From contig BTQM01000003.1 in assembly GCA_036985875.1 (NCBI GenBank), forward strand, positions 1-34,806: 34,806 bases of DNA, read 5' to 3'. Shown here in pieces: positions 22,521 through 29,632 of the stretch (its first letter is position 1; every line of letters begins with the position of its first letter). Source of the DNA: BTQM01 sp036985875 (GTDB lineage: Bacteria > Patescibacteriota > Minisyncoccia > Phycocordibacterales > UBA1539). The translations under genes were made by a program, and so were the position numbers. The notes under the pieces are model-generated. The model saw nothing but the letters and a program-made list of their open reading frames with translations, made no database searches and was not told where the DNA came from.

Positions 22521-22790
22521 ATGGGAGAACAAGAACAATACAAAGCGCTCATTGCGGAGATCGTCGCCAAACAAACCGTGATATTGGGTCCCAAGATCGC
22601 TATTTTGAAGGCGCGCAATGTTGAGGGTCTTGTCGTCTCAGATGATGGTAGCGTAATCGAAGTAAAGGGAAATCCAGATAAGGTACTCCAGCAATTGATC
22701 GACCAGTACGTTGAACTATCCGGACAAATAGTGAAAAATGCGCTCGGTACGATATTCGCGAAATATCCGGCGATAAAGCAGACCGAGTAG
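22521..22790 (+). CDS. Small soluble protein in kinase operon, unknown function
   Basis: An 89-residue protein, mixed helix/strand, without membrane segments. LKARNVEGLVVSDDGSVIEVKGNPDKVLQQLIDQYVELSG suggests a compact alpha/beta domain. It begins 6 bp after the upstream membrane protein and ends 48 bp before the kinase, consistent with one transcript. I do not recognise it; a regulatory or scaffold role for the kinase is inference from position. Confidence 0.65.
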   Translation: MGEQEQYKALIAEIVAKQTVILGPKIAILKARNVEGLVVSDDGSVIEVKGNPDKVLQQLIDQYVELSGQIVKNALGTIFAKYPAIKQTE

Positions 22791-22838
22791 TTTACTGCTA
22801 GAACTTGCTCCTGCCAAAACCTCATTTTTTGAAATGAA

Positions 22839-24578
22839 ATGCAAACTATTGTAGTTATTGTTGTTATATCCGCCTCGTTGCTTATTGCAGGTTTTTCTTA
22901 TTTGCGTGCAAAGTCTCTCGGCAAGGAGGCAAGGAAGAAAGAAGAGCAGGTGAGACATCGGATGTATGAGCTTGCGATCTTGAAAGAGATCAGCGACCGT
23001 ATCGGTTATTCTTTGAACGTAGAGAAGATAGTTGATATTATTACCGCTTCCCTAGAGCAGTTCATCCCCCATAGCGCGGCATCTTATATGCTTCTGGGGC
23101 CCGGAAAGATCTTATTCAAAGTGAATCTAAGGAAACCTGTTTCTCCGCTCTTTATTGATGAGGTGCGAGGCAGGATGCTGGACTCGCTCTCCGCGCTCTT
23201 GGAGAAAGATCTTTCCAGAGTGAGTGTTGAAGCCACAGTGGTGGGTGTTTTGACCGACGAGGAAGCGGCGGAATCAGTGAATTCTTTTTTTAACATACCC
23301 CTTGTGATCGGTGGAAATGTTGTTGGCGTACTCACGGTGGCGGATAGTGCAGAGGGGCTCTACAAAGAAGAGGAGATGACGCTCCTCTACAAGATCGTCG
23401 GACAGGCCTCCCGGGCGGTAACCCGTTTGGAGGAGGTGGTGAAGACGGAACAGAGGAAACTTTCCGCGATGGTGGAGAGCATGGCAGACGGGGTGGTAAT
23501 GATCGATAAGGATTATCGAGTGTTGGTTGCGAATCCGTCCGCGAAACGCATCGTGGGTTTTCTGGCGGAAGAAAAGCCGACAATCTTTGATTTCATTGAT
23601 GCTTTGACAGGAGTGTTTGACATAAAAGGAAAACTCGAAGAAGCGTTAAAGACCGGCAACACTCTTGCGATGGACAATGTGGCAGTTGGTGAACGTGTTT
23701 TTCATATTTTGATCTCACCAGTAAGTGGGCACGGGACGAAAAAAACGGAGTTATTTGGCGGAGTGGTAATCTTTCACGATATTACGTATGAAAAAGAGCT
23801 TGAGCAGATGAAAGAGGACTTTATTTCCATGATGGTTCACGAGCTTCGCTCTCCTTTGGACGGCATTAAAAAAATGAGCGAGTTTATGGGAGTGGATCCT
23901 GCGATAAGGGAAGATGAAAAGAGATATAGGGAATATATCAAGCTGATACACGAAGGTTCTTCAGAAATACTTGAGTTGGTAAACGATCTTCTTTACGTTG
24001 CGAAAATAGAATCCGGTAAGTTCGACGTTGATGTGGAACTTGCGGACATAAAGGATATCATCAAGCAGAGAATACGGTTTTTTGAAACTACAGCCAAAGA
24101 TGCTAGAATAGAATTAACCTCGCTTTTTGACAAAAACGCAAAGAGTGAGATACGCATTGACCCGCTTCGAATATCTCAAGCACTCAACAATCTCATCTCA
24201 AACGCGCTCAAATTTACGAAGCCGGGCGGAAGCGTAGTTGTGCAGGTGCTTGCGCACAAGCAGGGGCAGTCTATAGAGAGCGAGGCACAGAAGGTGGGAA
24301 TCAAGTGGTTTCTGAAAGACAAAGAAGAGAAATTGAAAAATTATCCGGACGCCCTTTTCATTGCGGTAACTGATACAGGTGAAGGAATATCAAAGAGCAA
24401 TATGGGGAAATTATTTAATAAGTTCAAGCAATTTGAATCCGTCGTGCGAAGCGGAAGACGCGGGACGGGGCTAGGCCTTGTCATCGCGAAAGGAATTATT
24501 AAAGCACATGGCGGTATTATAGGTGTGGATTCGGAGGAGGGGACAGGAAGCACGTTTTATTTTATACTTAAATCGTAG
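22839..24578 (+). CDS. Membrane-anchored GAF-PAS sensor histidine kinase
   Basis: A 579-residue kinase with a single N-terminal transmembrane helix (about 3-22) and no extracellular domain, so it senses in the cytoplasm. A GAF-like domain spans about 45-195 (LAILKEISDRIGYSLNVEKI, NIPLVIGGNVVGVLTVAD), a PAS domain about 205-320 (MADGVVMIDKDYRVLVANP), HisKA FISMMVHELRSPLDGI with His334, N-box LNNLISNALKFT, G1 TDTGEGIS and G2 GTGLGLVIAKGI. An insertion of about 45 residues between N and G1 boxes (HKQGQSIESEAQKVGIKWFL...) is unusual. The receiver gene follows after 72 bp. Confidence 0.94.
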   Translation: MQTIVVIVVISASLLIAGFSYLRAKSLGKEARKKEEQVRHRMYELAILKEISDRIGYSLNVEKIVDIITASLEQFIPHSAASYMLLGPGKILFKVNLRKPVSPLFIDEVRGRMLDSLSALLEKDLSRVSVEATVVGVLTDEEAAESVNSFFNIPLVIGGNVVGVLTVADSAEGLYKEEEMTLLYKIVGQASRAVTRLEEVVKTEQRKLSAMVESMADGVVMIDKDYRVLVANPSAKRIVGFLAEEKPTIFDFIDALTGVFDIKGKLEEALKTGNTLAMDNVAVGERVFHILISPVSGHGTKKTELFGGVVIFHDITYEKELEQMKEDFISMMVHELRSPLDGIKKMSEFMGVDPAIREDEKRYREYIKLIHEGSSEILELVNDLLYVAKIESGKFDVDVELADIKDIIKQRIRFFETTAKDARIELTSLFDKNAKSEIRIDPLRISQALNNLISNALKFTKPGGSVVVQVLAHKQGQSIESEAQKVGIKWFLKDKEEKLKNYPDALFIAVTDTGEGISKSNMGKLFNKFKQFESVVRSGRRGTGLGLVIAKGIIKAHGGIIGVDSEEGTGSTFYFILKS

Positions 24579-24650
24579 CCCCTGTTTCTTTATTGGCGCA
24601 AACAAGAATGTAAAATAAATTTTAATAAATCTTAAAGTTGAGAAAATACC

Positions 24651-25061
24651 ATGAATAAAAAACCAGACGTCTCCAAGGCGGCAAAAAAAATTCTCATCAT
24701 AGATGATGACAAGATCTTTTCAAAAGTTCTCAAGGATGCCATGAAGGTGCACAAGGATGGGAAATATACGACCGTACATGCGGTTGATGGTGAAGAGGGA
24801 CTCAGGAAGGCAAAAGAAGAAAAGCCGGATCTGATAGTGCTGGATGTAGTTATGCCCAATGTCGGGGGTCTTGAATTTCTCAAGAATATGAAATCGGATA
24901 AAGACATCCCGAAGATCCCCGTACTTGTCACCTCTCAATATTCAGATATGGAGAAGATAAGCGCGGCTACAGAATTGGGCATCAAGGGATATCTCGTGAA
25001 AGCGGACCATACTCTGGACGAGATCATCAAGAAGATAGAGGATGTGTTGGAGGGGGAATAG
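24651..25061 (+). CDS. Single-domain response regulator, second pair
   Basis: A 136-residue receiver with D18-D20 (ILIIDDD), phosphoacceptor D65 (LIVLDVVMP), switch Thr94 (VLVTSQ) and Lys117 (GYLVKAD). No output domain follows. It resembles the receiver at 6826, including the YLVKA motif, suggesting the two kinase/receiver pairs are related or share a target. It probably pairs with the kinase at 22839. Confidence 0.93.
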   Translation: MNKKPDVSKAAKKILIIDDDKIFSKVLKDAMKVHKDGKYTTVHAVDGEEGLRKAKEEKPDLIVLDVVMPNVGGLEFLKNMKSDKDIPKIPVLVTSQYSDMEKISAATELGIKGYLVKADHTLDEIIKKIEDVLEGE

Positions 25062-25086
25062 GGCATAACTCAAGTTAGCCATTAGG

Positions 25087-25108
25087 GTTTAGCCACTAGT
25101 GGCTAAAC
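25087..25108. other. Perfect 22-bp palindrome between receiver and next gene
   Basis: GTTTAGCCACT (25087-25097) is followed directly by its reverse complement AGTGGCTAAAC (25098-25108). With no spacer it suits a dimeric regulator better than a terminator, though the RNA could fold with a small loop. It ends 14 bp before the ATG of the following gene. Confidence 0.6.
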
Positions 25109-25122
25109 TCTAAATTATCGCC

Positions 25123-25638
25123 ATGGAACAGAGAAAGGACAAAAAGGAATTAAAGGATGAGCGGCAAGCTAGAAGGCAGCTTTTCAAAAAAATAAAAACA
25201 ATGCTCATTTGGGTACTTGTTTTGGGTGTGCTCGGCGTGGGGATATTTTGGCTTGTGACGCTTCCCAAAGTGCCGCAATCGGCGACCGTTTCGCAGCGCG
25301 GTATCCACTGGCACCCTTCTCTTTCCATCTCCATTAAAGGGGAGGAGGTTGCTATTCCCGGTGGGATCGGTTTGGGGGCGGTGCACTCGCCGATGCATAC
25401 GCATGATCCTGGCGGCATTATCCACCTTGAGTACAGCGGCATTGTCAGGGAAAATGACATCATGATAAAGAACTTCTTTGACACATGGGGAAAAGATTTC
25501 AGTAGAGATATGATTTTGGGAAATAGAGCTGAAGAGGGCGGGACGATAAGAATGTTTGTGGGAGGTGAAGAGAACATGGAATTTGAGAAATACATGATGC
25601 AGGATGGCGATGTGATAGAGATTTTGTACGAGGAGTAA
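25123..25638 (+). CDS. Membrane-anchored histidine-rich protein, possible metal site
   Basis: A 171-residue protein: a highly charged cytoplasmic start, one transmembrane helix at about 28-46, and an outside domain with clustered histidines: GIHWHPSLSI, then VHSPMHTHDPGGIIHLE. HWH, HTHD and IHLE are spaced like a metal site. I recall uncharacterised proteins in bacteria and archaea with this HWH...HTHD..IH pattern, but I know of no assigned function; copper or zinc binding is inference. No thioredoxin CxxC motif. TAAATT 6 bp before the ATG could be a -10 box, and a palindrome sits just upstream. Confidence 0.72.
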   Translation: MEQRKDKKELKDERQARRQLFKKIKTMLIWVLVLGVLGVGIFWLVTLPKVPQSATVSQRGIHWHPSLSISIKGEEVAIPGGIGLGAVHSPMHTHDPGGIIHLEYSGIVRENDIMIKNFFDTWGKDFSRDMILGNRAEEGGTIRMFVGGEENMEFEKYMMQDGDVIEILYEE

Positions 25639-26178
25639 AGATCGCTCGGACTATTCTTTTTTCAAACGTGCTCGCGGTGAAAGGAAATTACAGTCGGTTC
25701 GTCACAAAAAATCTATAACTCGCCCCAAGGGCTCAAACAGATAAATTTTCACCCACAGGGCACAGGTCTATTCACCTCCTTAATTTCTCTTTCACCTACC
25801 GCCTGCCTGTGCGTGTACGCACGCAGACAGGCAATGCTGGCAAAAAGAGAGAGGGGCTCGCTTAGTCGGAGGAGAACAGTCAGATTTTCCTATTCGTCCC
25901 CTAGGTCCACCCTAGGGGAACTTTGCTCTACTAAAATAGTTGAGTGTTTCTGTTTTTTCCCAGAAAAACTCCCGCAATAGTTGTAGGGGCTTGAATATGC
26001 GCAATAAGCCGAAATCATTGACAATTATTACAATAGATGTATAATGCAGTGTAGACGATCGGGGAATATCCCGTTGTTAGTTTTTGAACTTTGAAATAGG
26101 AAAAGAGGTGGCTGTAAAAAGTTAGTTCATTTTTCTTGTAAATTTTTTCTTTTACCGAGAGACTATCGGAGGTGTATT
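25639..26178. other. 540-bp gene-free region with inverted repeats and a promoter
   Basis: No convincing coding frame on either strand. Contents: an imperfect inverted repeat opening GCCTGCC and closing CAGGC (25801-25832); a hairpin CCCCTAGG-TCCAC-CCTAGGGG (25898-25918); a strong promoter (26018-26045); and a leader of about 125 bases. I looked for tmRNA, RNase P and SRP RNA hallmarks and did not find them. A small RNA, possibly on the minus strand, remains possible for 25640-25980. Confidence 0.5.
26018..26045 (+). promoter_or_regulatory. Consensus sigma-70-type promoter of the 377-residue gene
   Basis: TTGACA (26018-26023) and TATAAT (26040-26045), both perfect, with a 16-bp spacer. This is the strongest plus-strand promoter in the window. 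The predicted start near 26052 gives a leader of about 125 bases containing a small GC hairpin (CGGG/CCCG at 26060-26073). Confidence 0.85.
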
Positions 26179-27312
26179 ATGACAGCTATGACAGATGTAG
26201 AAAAGAAAATCTTGAAAGCTCTTGAGGATGACAAAGATCTCGCCGTCGACAAAAAGCCTACTGGCATGGGGAAAGCAATGGCAATCGCTGCTGTTAAAAG
26301 CAATGTGGAAAATGCCAGCGCACCCCAAGTCCTTCCCGACCTTCCCGATGAGGCGCCTTCGCTCTCTTCGGAAGAGCTGGAAGAAGCGGCGCAGAAAGCT
26401 CAAGAGACGAAATCCTGGGCAGAGAAGGCGGGAGAACGTCTTCTTGACTTGAAGAAGGAGCAAAGGCGAATCCATGCTGTTGAGGGATGGGACCTTGTTC
26501 GTAAGCTCGCTGAGCGAGATGCGCTTCTTTCAGAAAGGATAAAGGAGATCGAGGAAGCGGGCGACGAGAATCTCTCCAGACATGTGGAGTACTCTGAGTT
26601 CCTAAACTTTATTCGCGAAGTGGAGACTCCTGAGCAGATAAAGAAGGTACTGCGCCGGCTCTTGGACGAGTCTGTAAATGAAGATGGCGTAACGCGCGTG
26701 AGGGATATCCACAAGGAAGAGGCACATCGCTTGAAATCTGCGAATAAGGGTCGTCTTCCCAGGGGGTATTTCTATGTGGAAGGGCAGTGTTATGCCTTCT
26801 ACAGTCCTTCCGAAGGACAGGAGAAGTCTTCAGGACAGAAAGCTCTGGAGGCGGAATTCACGAAGGCGCTTCGACGGGTTTCTCTGCAGAAAAAGCGGAA
26901 AATTCGTAAGAAGACGGAAGAGCTTCGCGCTCTGACGGACGTTAGTGATGACCTGGACGGGATGATCGACAAGGATGATCCGCAAGAAGGCCTCTATCGC
27001 ATTTTCAAGGAGCCGGTCAAGGAAGGCAAAAGGGTGATTCGCCACGGAGGCGTGGGAATCGTACGCCTTGTTCTCAAGGAAAGAGGCGACAGATCCTTTG
27101 CCATCATTGAGGCCGTTGATGGAACCGGGTGCTTTCATTTTCTTTCCGGTCAGGAAGGGAAATTGTGGGCTTCGGTACCAAACGCGATCTTTGGCAAGGT
27201 GCCTGAAAACCTTCCCAGCGATGTGTGCGAGAATGTGCTTAGATTTACACGAGCACTGAACAAGCACCTCTTTCCGATCTGGAAAGCGCAGAAGGAAAGC
27301 AAGGAGGAATAA
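26179..27312 (+). CDS. Unrecognised 377-residue soluble protein, probably well expressed
   Basis: No signal peptide or membrane segment. Residues 50-130 are Glu/Lys/Ala-rich and probably coiled (SSEELEEAAQKAQETKSW, ERDALLSERIKEIEEAG). A mid-region (about 180-210) has GRLPRGYFYVEGQCYAFYSPSEG; a basic helix follows (LRRVSLQKKRKIRKKTEEL); the C-terminal part (about 265-365) is a globular alpha/beta segment (GVGIVRLVLKERGDRSFAIIEAVDGTGCFHFLSG). I do not recognise the family. Expression signals are unusually strong: consensus promoter, GGAGGTG ribosome site (26168-26174) 5 bp before the ATG, and a 14-bp terminator after the gene. Monocistronic. A second in-frame ATG at codon 4 is an alternative start. 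Confidence 0.8.
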   Translation: MTAMTDVEKKILKALEDDKDLAVDKKPTGMGKAMAIAAVKSNVENASAPQVLPDLPDEAPSLSSEELEEAAQKAQETKSWAEKAGERLLDLKKEQRRIHAVEGWDLVRKLAERDALLSERIKEIEEAGDENLSRHVEYSEFLNFIREVETPEQIKKVLRRLLDESVNEDGVTRVRDIHKEEAHRLKSANKGRLPRGYFYVEGQCYAFYSPSEGQEKSSGQKALEAEFTKALRRVSLQKKRKIRKKTEELRALTDVSDDLDGMIDKDDPQEGLYRIFKEPVKEGKRVIRHGGVGIVRLVLKERGDRSFAIIEAVDGTGCFHFLSGQEGKLWASVPNAIFGKVPENLPSDVCENVLRFTRALNKHLFPIWKAQKESKEE

Positions 27313-27330
27313 AAGCTCCTTTTAAGCTTG

Positions 27331-27368
27331 AGCCCCGAAATCGTTACGACGATTTCGGGGCTTCTTTT
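27331..27368 (+). terminator. Strong Rho-independent terminator
   Basis: AGCCCCGAAATCGT (27331-27344) pairs perfectly with ACGATTTCGGGGCT (27349-27362), TACG loop, then TCTTTTA. It ends the transcript of the 377-residue gene. Confidence 0.9.
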
Positions 27369-27539
27369 ATGTCGCCGTATCTCGGATAGAGTATACTTGC
27401 GGAAGTTGATCCAGTTGAGAGATCGCGAATGATTGCGATGCTCCTACTTCTGATAGGATTGACTTTTTTTCATAAAGATATAGCATGAGTATGTTAGATA
27501 ACGCGCCTCGAAGGGCGGTTTTTAGTAATAGCAAGAAGG

Positions 27540-27716
27540 ATGAAATTCATACAGTATCTCAAAGACACAAGGGGTGAGTTAAAACATGTAAGCTGGCCTA
27601 CGAGGAGTCAGACGATTCATTTTACAGTTGTTATAATCGTAGCGTCCCTGCTCACGGCGTTTTTCTTGGGTATTTTTGACACCATCTTCTCTGCTCTTTT
27701 GAGTGATCTCCTATAA
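27540..27716 (+). CDS. secE: Preprotein translocase subunit SecE
   Basis: A 58-residue protein: MKFIQYLKDTRGELKHVSWP, then TRSQT and one transmembrane helix (about 28-52). The amphipathic helix with GELKHVSWPTR is the diagnostic SecE signature (consensus ELkkVsWPtr). It clamps SecY in the translocon. The length fits the short, single-helix bacterial form. AAGGATG at the start overlaps a weak ribosome site. Directly upstream of nusG, the near-universal arrangement. Confidence 0.93.
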   Translation: MKFIQYLKDTRGELKHVSWPTRSQTIHFTVVIIVASLLTAFFLGIFDTIFSALLSDLL

Positions 27717-27770
27717 TCCGGTATTGATCTACTTGTTCGCGCAACGGCGCTTGTGGGCGAATGAATGCGA

Positions 27771-27819
27771 ATCTCGTTAGAAATCGCGAAAACTTGCAAC
27801 GTTCTATTTCTAACGGGAT
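27771..27819 (+). promoter_or_regulatory. 14-bp inverted repeat in secE-nusG gap
   Basis: ATCTCGTTAGAAAT (27771-27784) pairs with ATTTCTAACGGGAT (27806-27819), one T/G wobble, 21-base loop. It lies in the 134-bp gap between secE and nusG and ends about 30 bp before the nusG start. Possible roles are transcript processing or attenuation; no T-tract. Confidence 0.5.
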
Positions 27820-27850
27820 AAATGATACGAATGTTAGCATCGTAATAATC

Positions 27851-28396
27851 ATGGCAAAACAAGAATTAAAGCAGGAAAGAAATTGGTATGCTATCCACAC
27901 ATATGTGGGGTATGAAAATGCAGTGATGCGCAACTTGAAACAGCGCATAGAGTCTCTTGGCATGGAGGACAAGATATTTAGCGTTGTTGTCCCCACGGAA
28001 AAGAAAATAAAGATAAAAGGAGGGGAGAGAGCTGAGGTTGAAGAGAAAATATATCCAGGCTATGTGCTAGTGGAGATGATCGTTACCGATGATTCGTGGT
28101 ACGTGGTGCGCAACACCCCGAGAGTGACCGGCTTTGTCGGCGCGGGTGTGAATCCAGTTCCCTTGAACGAAAAAGAGGTGGAGTCGTTCTTTAAAGTGAT
28201 GCAAAGCGATGCGGTGAAGCACAAGATCGATTTTCAGATGGGAGATGCGGTGACAATCATCGACGGACCATTCAAAGAGCTTGAAGGGAAAATAAATGAA
28301 GTTGACGAGGAGAGAGGAAAGATAAAAGTACTTGTTTCCATGTTTGGGAGAGAAACGCCGGTTGAGCTTGATTTTCTGCAGGTGAAGAAAATTTAG
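27851..28396 (+). CDS. nusG: Transcription elongation factor NusG
   Basis: A 181-residue NusG. The NGN domain (about 10-115) has NWYAIHTYVGYENAVMRNL, YPGYVLVEMIVTDDSWYVVRN and TPRVTGFVGAG; the KOW domain (about 127-181) has FQMGDAVTIIDGPFKELEGKI and GRETPVELDFLQV. It binds RNA polymerase to increase processivity and links to Rho or the ribosome. I start at MAKQELKQERNWYAIHTY (27851); the frame is open further upstream but those residues are not NusG-like and overlap the inverted repeat. rplK follows. Confidence 0.97.
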   Translation: MAKQELKQERNWYAIHTYVGYENAVMRNLKQRIESLGMEDKIFSVVVPTEKKIKIKGGERAEVEEKIYPGYVLVEMIVTDDSWYVVRNTPRVTGFVGAGVNPVPLNEKEVESFFKVMQSDAVKHKIDFQMGDAVTIIDGPFKELEGKINEVDEERGKIKVLVSMFGRETPVELDFLQVKKI

Positions 28397-28486
28397 GGCG
28401 ATAGTAATATACGAATGCATGTGAATATATTTTCCTTTAACGGAATCATTATTTTCAAAAATTCACTGCGTTTATTAAGAAAATAT

Positions 28487-28906
28487 ATGAAAAAAGTAAC
28501 GAAAAAAATAAAATTGCAGATTCCGGCAGGAAAAGCAAATCCCGCGCCTCCTTTGGGTCCCGCACTGGGACAGGCGGGGGTGAATATCGGCGAGTTCGTG
28601 ACAAAGTTCAATGATGCGACGAAGGAAATGGGGGGAGATATTATCCCCGTTGTACTTTCGGTATTTGAGGACAGAAGCTTCGACTTTATTTTAAAAACTA
28701 CACCCGCCTCGCGCCTTTTGATCAAGGCGGCGGGTATCGCGAAGGGTTCTGGCAAGAATGTGGTGAGTAAAGCGGGGAGCGTCACGAAAGCGCAGGTACG
28801 CGAGATCGCTGAGCAGAAAATGCCGGATTTGAACGCCGCCGATATCGAAGGAGCAATGAAAATTATTGAAGGCACCGCCCGCTCAATGGGCATTGAGGTG
28901 AAGTAA
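28487..28906 (+). CDS. rplK: Ribosomal protein L11 (uL11)
   Basis: A 139-residue L11. N-terminal domain KLQIPAGKANPAPPLGPALGQAGVNI with the conserved proline-rich linker region; C-terminal RNA-binding domain (about 72-139) with PASRLLIKAAGIAKGSG and EIAEQKMPDLNAAD...EGTARSMGI. It binds the GTPase-associated 23S rRNA segment. I start at ATG 28487 (MKKVTKKIKLQ); an in-frame upstream ATG at 28415 would add non-conserved residues. Normally rplA (L1) follows; here it does not. Confidence 0.97.
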   Translation: MKKVTKKIKLQIPAGKANPAPPLGPALGQAGVNIGEFVTKFNDATKEMGGDIIPVVLSVFEDRSFDFILKTTPASRLLIKAAGIAKGSGKNVVSKAGSVTKAQVREIAEQKMPDLNAADIEGAMKIIEGTARSMGIEVK

Positions 28907-28908
28907 AT

Positions 28909-28945
28909 AAAGGATCTTTGACGCAGAGAGCATGGGGGATCCTTT
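28909..28945 (+). other. 8-bp stem after rplK
   Basis: AAAGGATC (28909-28916) and GATCCTTT (28938-28945) flank a 21-base loop, immediately before the first palindrome copy. Together with that palindrome and the following GGGGCTTTTTAAT it may end the rplK transcript. Confidence 0.45.
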
Positions 28946-28950
28946 ATCTA

Positions 28951-28978
28951 CTTCTATTCCAGTATATTGGAATAGAAG
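28951..28978. promoter_or_regulatory. Palindromic operator candidate, copy 1
   Basis: A 28-bp palindrome with one mismatched pair, core TTCCAGTATATTGGAA, centred between 28964 and 28965, extended by CTTCTA/TAGAAG. Followed by GGGGCTTTTTAAT, it could double as a terminator for rplK. Confidence 0.7.
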
Positions 28979-29047
28979 GGGCTTTTTAATAATACATAAA
29001 TTGTTGACCACACAACTCGGTCTGGTCGGACTAGTGTATTTTATATG

Positions 29048-29063
29048 TTCCAGTATACTGGAA
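29048..29063. promoter_or_regulatory. Palindromic operator candidate, copy 2, before the regulator gene
   Basis: Perfect 16-bp palindrome TTCCAGTATACTGGAA, 91 bp centre-to-centre from copy 1 and 43 bp before the ATG of the TrpR-like gene, in the expected promoter zone (TATTTTAT just upstream). Confidence 0.75.
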
Positions 29064-29106
29064 TATATAACCACTTTGTTAATAATTATAAAGCAATACA
29101 ACAATC

Positions 29107-29508
29107 ATGCCTCATATTTCATCTAAGCAAGTCAATGGTCAGATTTTAGAAAAAATTTACAAACTTCTTTTTTCTGCGATTACTGACAGAAACATTTCCA
29201 AAAAACAACAACACTCCGCTTTTGGCGAACTATTTACGCCAACCGAAAAAATTATGCTTGGCAAGCGGCTTGTGGCAATTTCATTACTATCGCAGGGGAT
29301 GAGTCCATATAAAACAGGGAAGACGTTGCAATTAAGCCCAACTACAACTACGAAACTCCAGGTTAAACTTGAGGGTGGAAAATTTTCAAATGTAAAAAAG
29401 CTTTGCAGCGTGTTGCGTAAAGGACCATTACAGCATTATATAGAGAATCTTATTAAACCATTACCACGTTACGGTACAAGCCCAGCAAGGCTTTTCAAAG
29501 AAAAATAA
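29107..29508 (+). CDS. TrpR-superfamily transcriptional regulator
   Basis: A 133-residue DNA-binding protein. Residues 12-75 align with TrpR: ILEKIYKLLFSAITDR for the dimerisation helices, LFTPTEKIMLGKRLVAISLL (TrpR: [20 protein letters not shown]), then helix-turn-helix LLSQGMSPYKTGKTLQLSPT and TTTKLQVKL. By eye the arginine at the TrpR R54 position is present but R84 (ITRG) is Lys or absent, so tryptophan is probably not the ligand. A basic 45-residue C-terminal extension follows. Three copies of one palindrome frame the gene, one in its promoter zone, which strongly suggests autoregulation. It lies between rplK and dcd and probably forms its own transcription unit ended by the terminator at 29543. 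Confidence 0.88.
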   Translation: MPHISSKQVNGQILEKIYKLLFSAITDRNISKKQQHSAFGELFTPTEKIMLGKRLVAISLLSQGMSPYKTGKTLQLSPTTTTKLQVKLEGGKFSNVKKLCSVLRKGPLQHYIENLIKPLPRYGTSPARLFKEK

Positions 29509-29510
29509 CC

Positions 29511-29542
29511 GTACACTATTCCAGTATACTGGAATAGTGTAC
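29511..29542. promoter_or_regulatory. Palindromic operator candidate, copy 3, perfect 32 bp
   Basis: A perfect 32-bp palindrome: core TTCCAGTATACTGGAA extended on both sides by GTACACTA and TAGTGTAC. It starts 3 bp after the regulator stop and ends next to the terminator stem. Confidence 0.8.
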
Positions 29543-29569
29543 AAAACCTCGGAAGAGGTTTTGTTTTTT
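29543..29569 (+). terminator. Rho-independent terminator of the TrpR-like gene
   Basis: AAAACCTC (29543-29550), GGAA tetraloop, GAGGTTTT (29555-29562), then GTTTTTT. Confidence 0.9.
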
Positions 29570-29632
29570 CTGTGTTTTGTGATACAACTTAGGCGGGTTT
29601 TTTTATTTTCAACTTTTTCTTTGGAGGTGTTT

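Noticed and set aside
25639..26017. tmRNA, RNase P RNA or SRP RNA in the long gap
   Set aside because: No tmRNA acceptor/T-arm, no RNase P conserved core and no SRP Alu/S-domain tetraloop motif recognised; kept only as a possible unknown RNA.
27761..27850. N-terminal extension of NusG
   Set aside because: The residues have no NusG character and overlap the inverted repeat; MAKQELKQERNWYAIHTY is the typical start.
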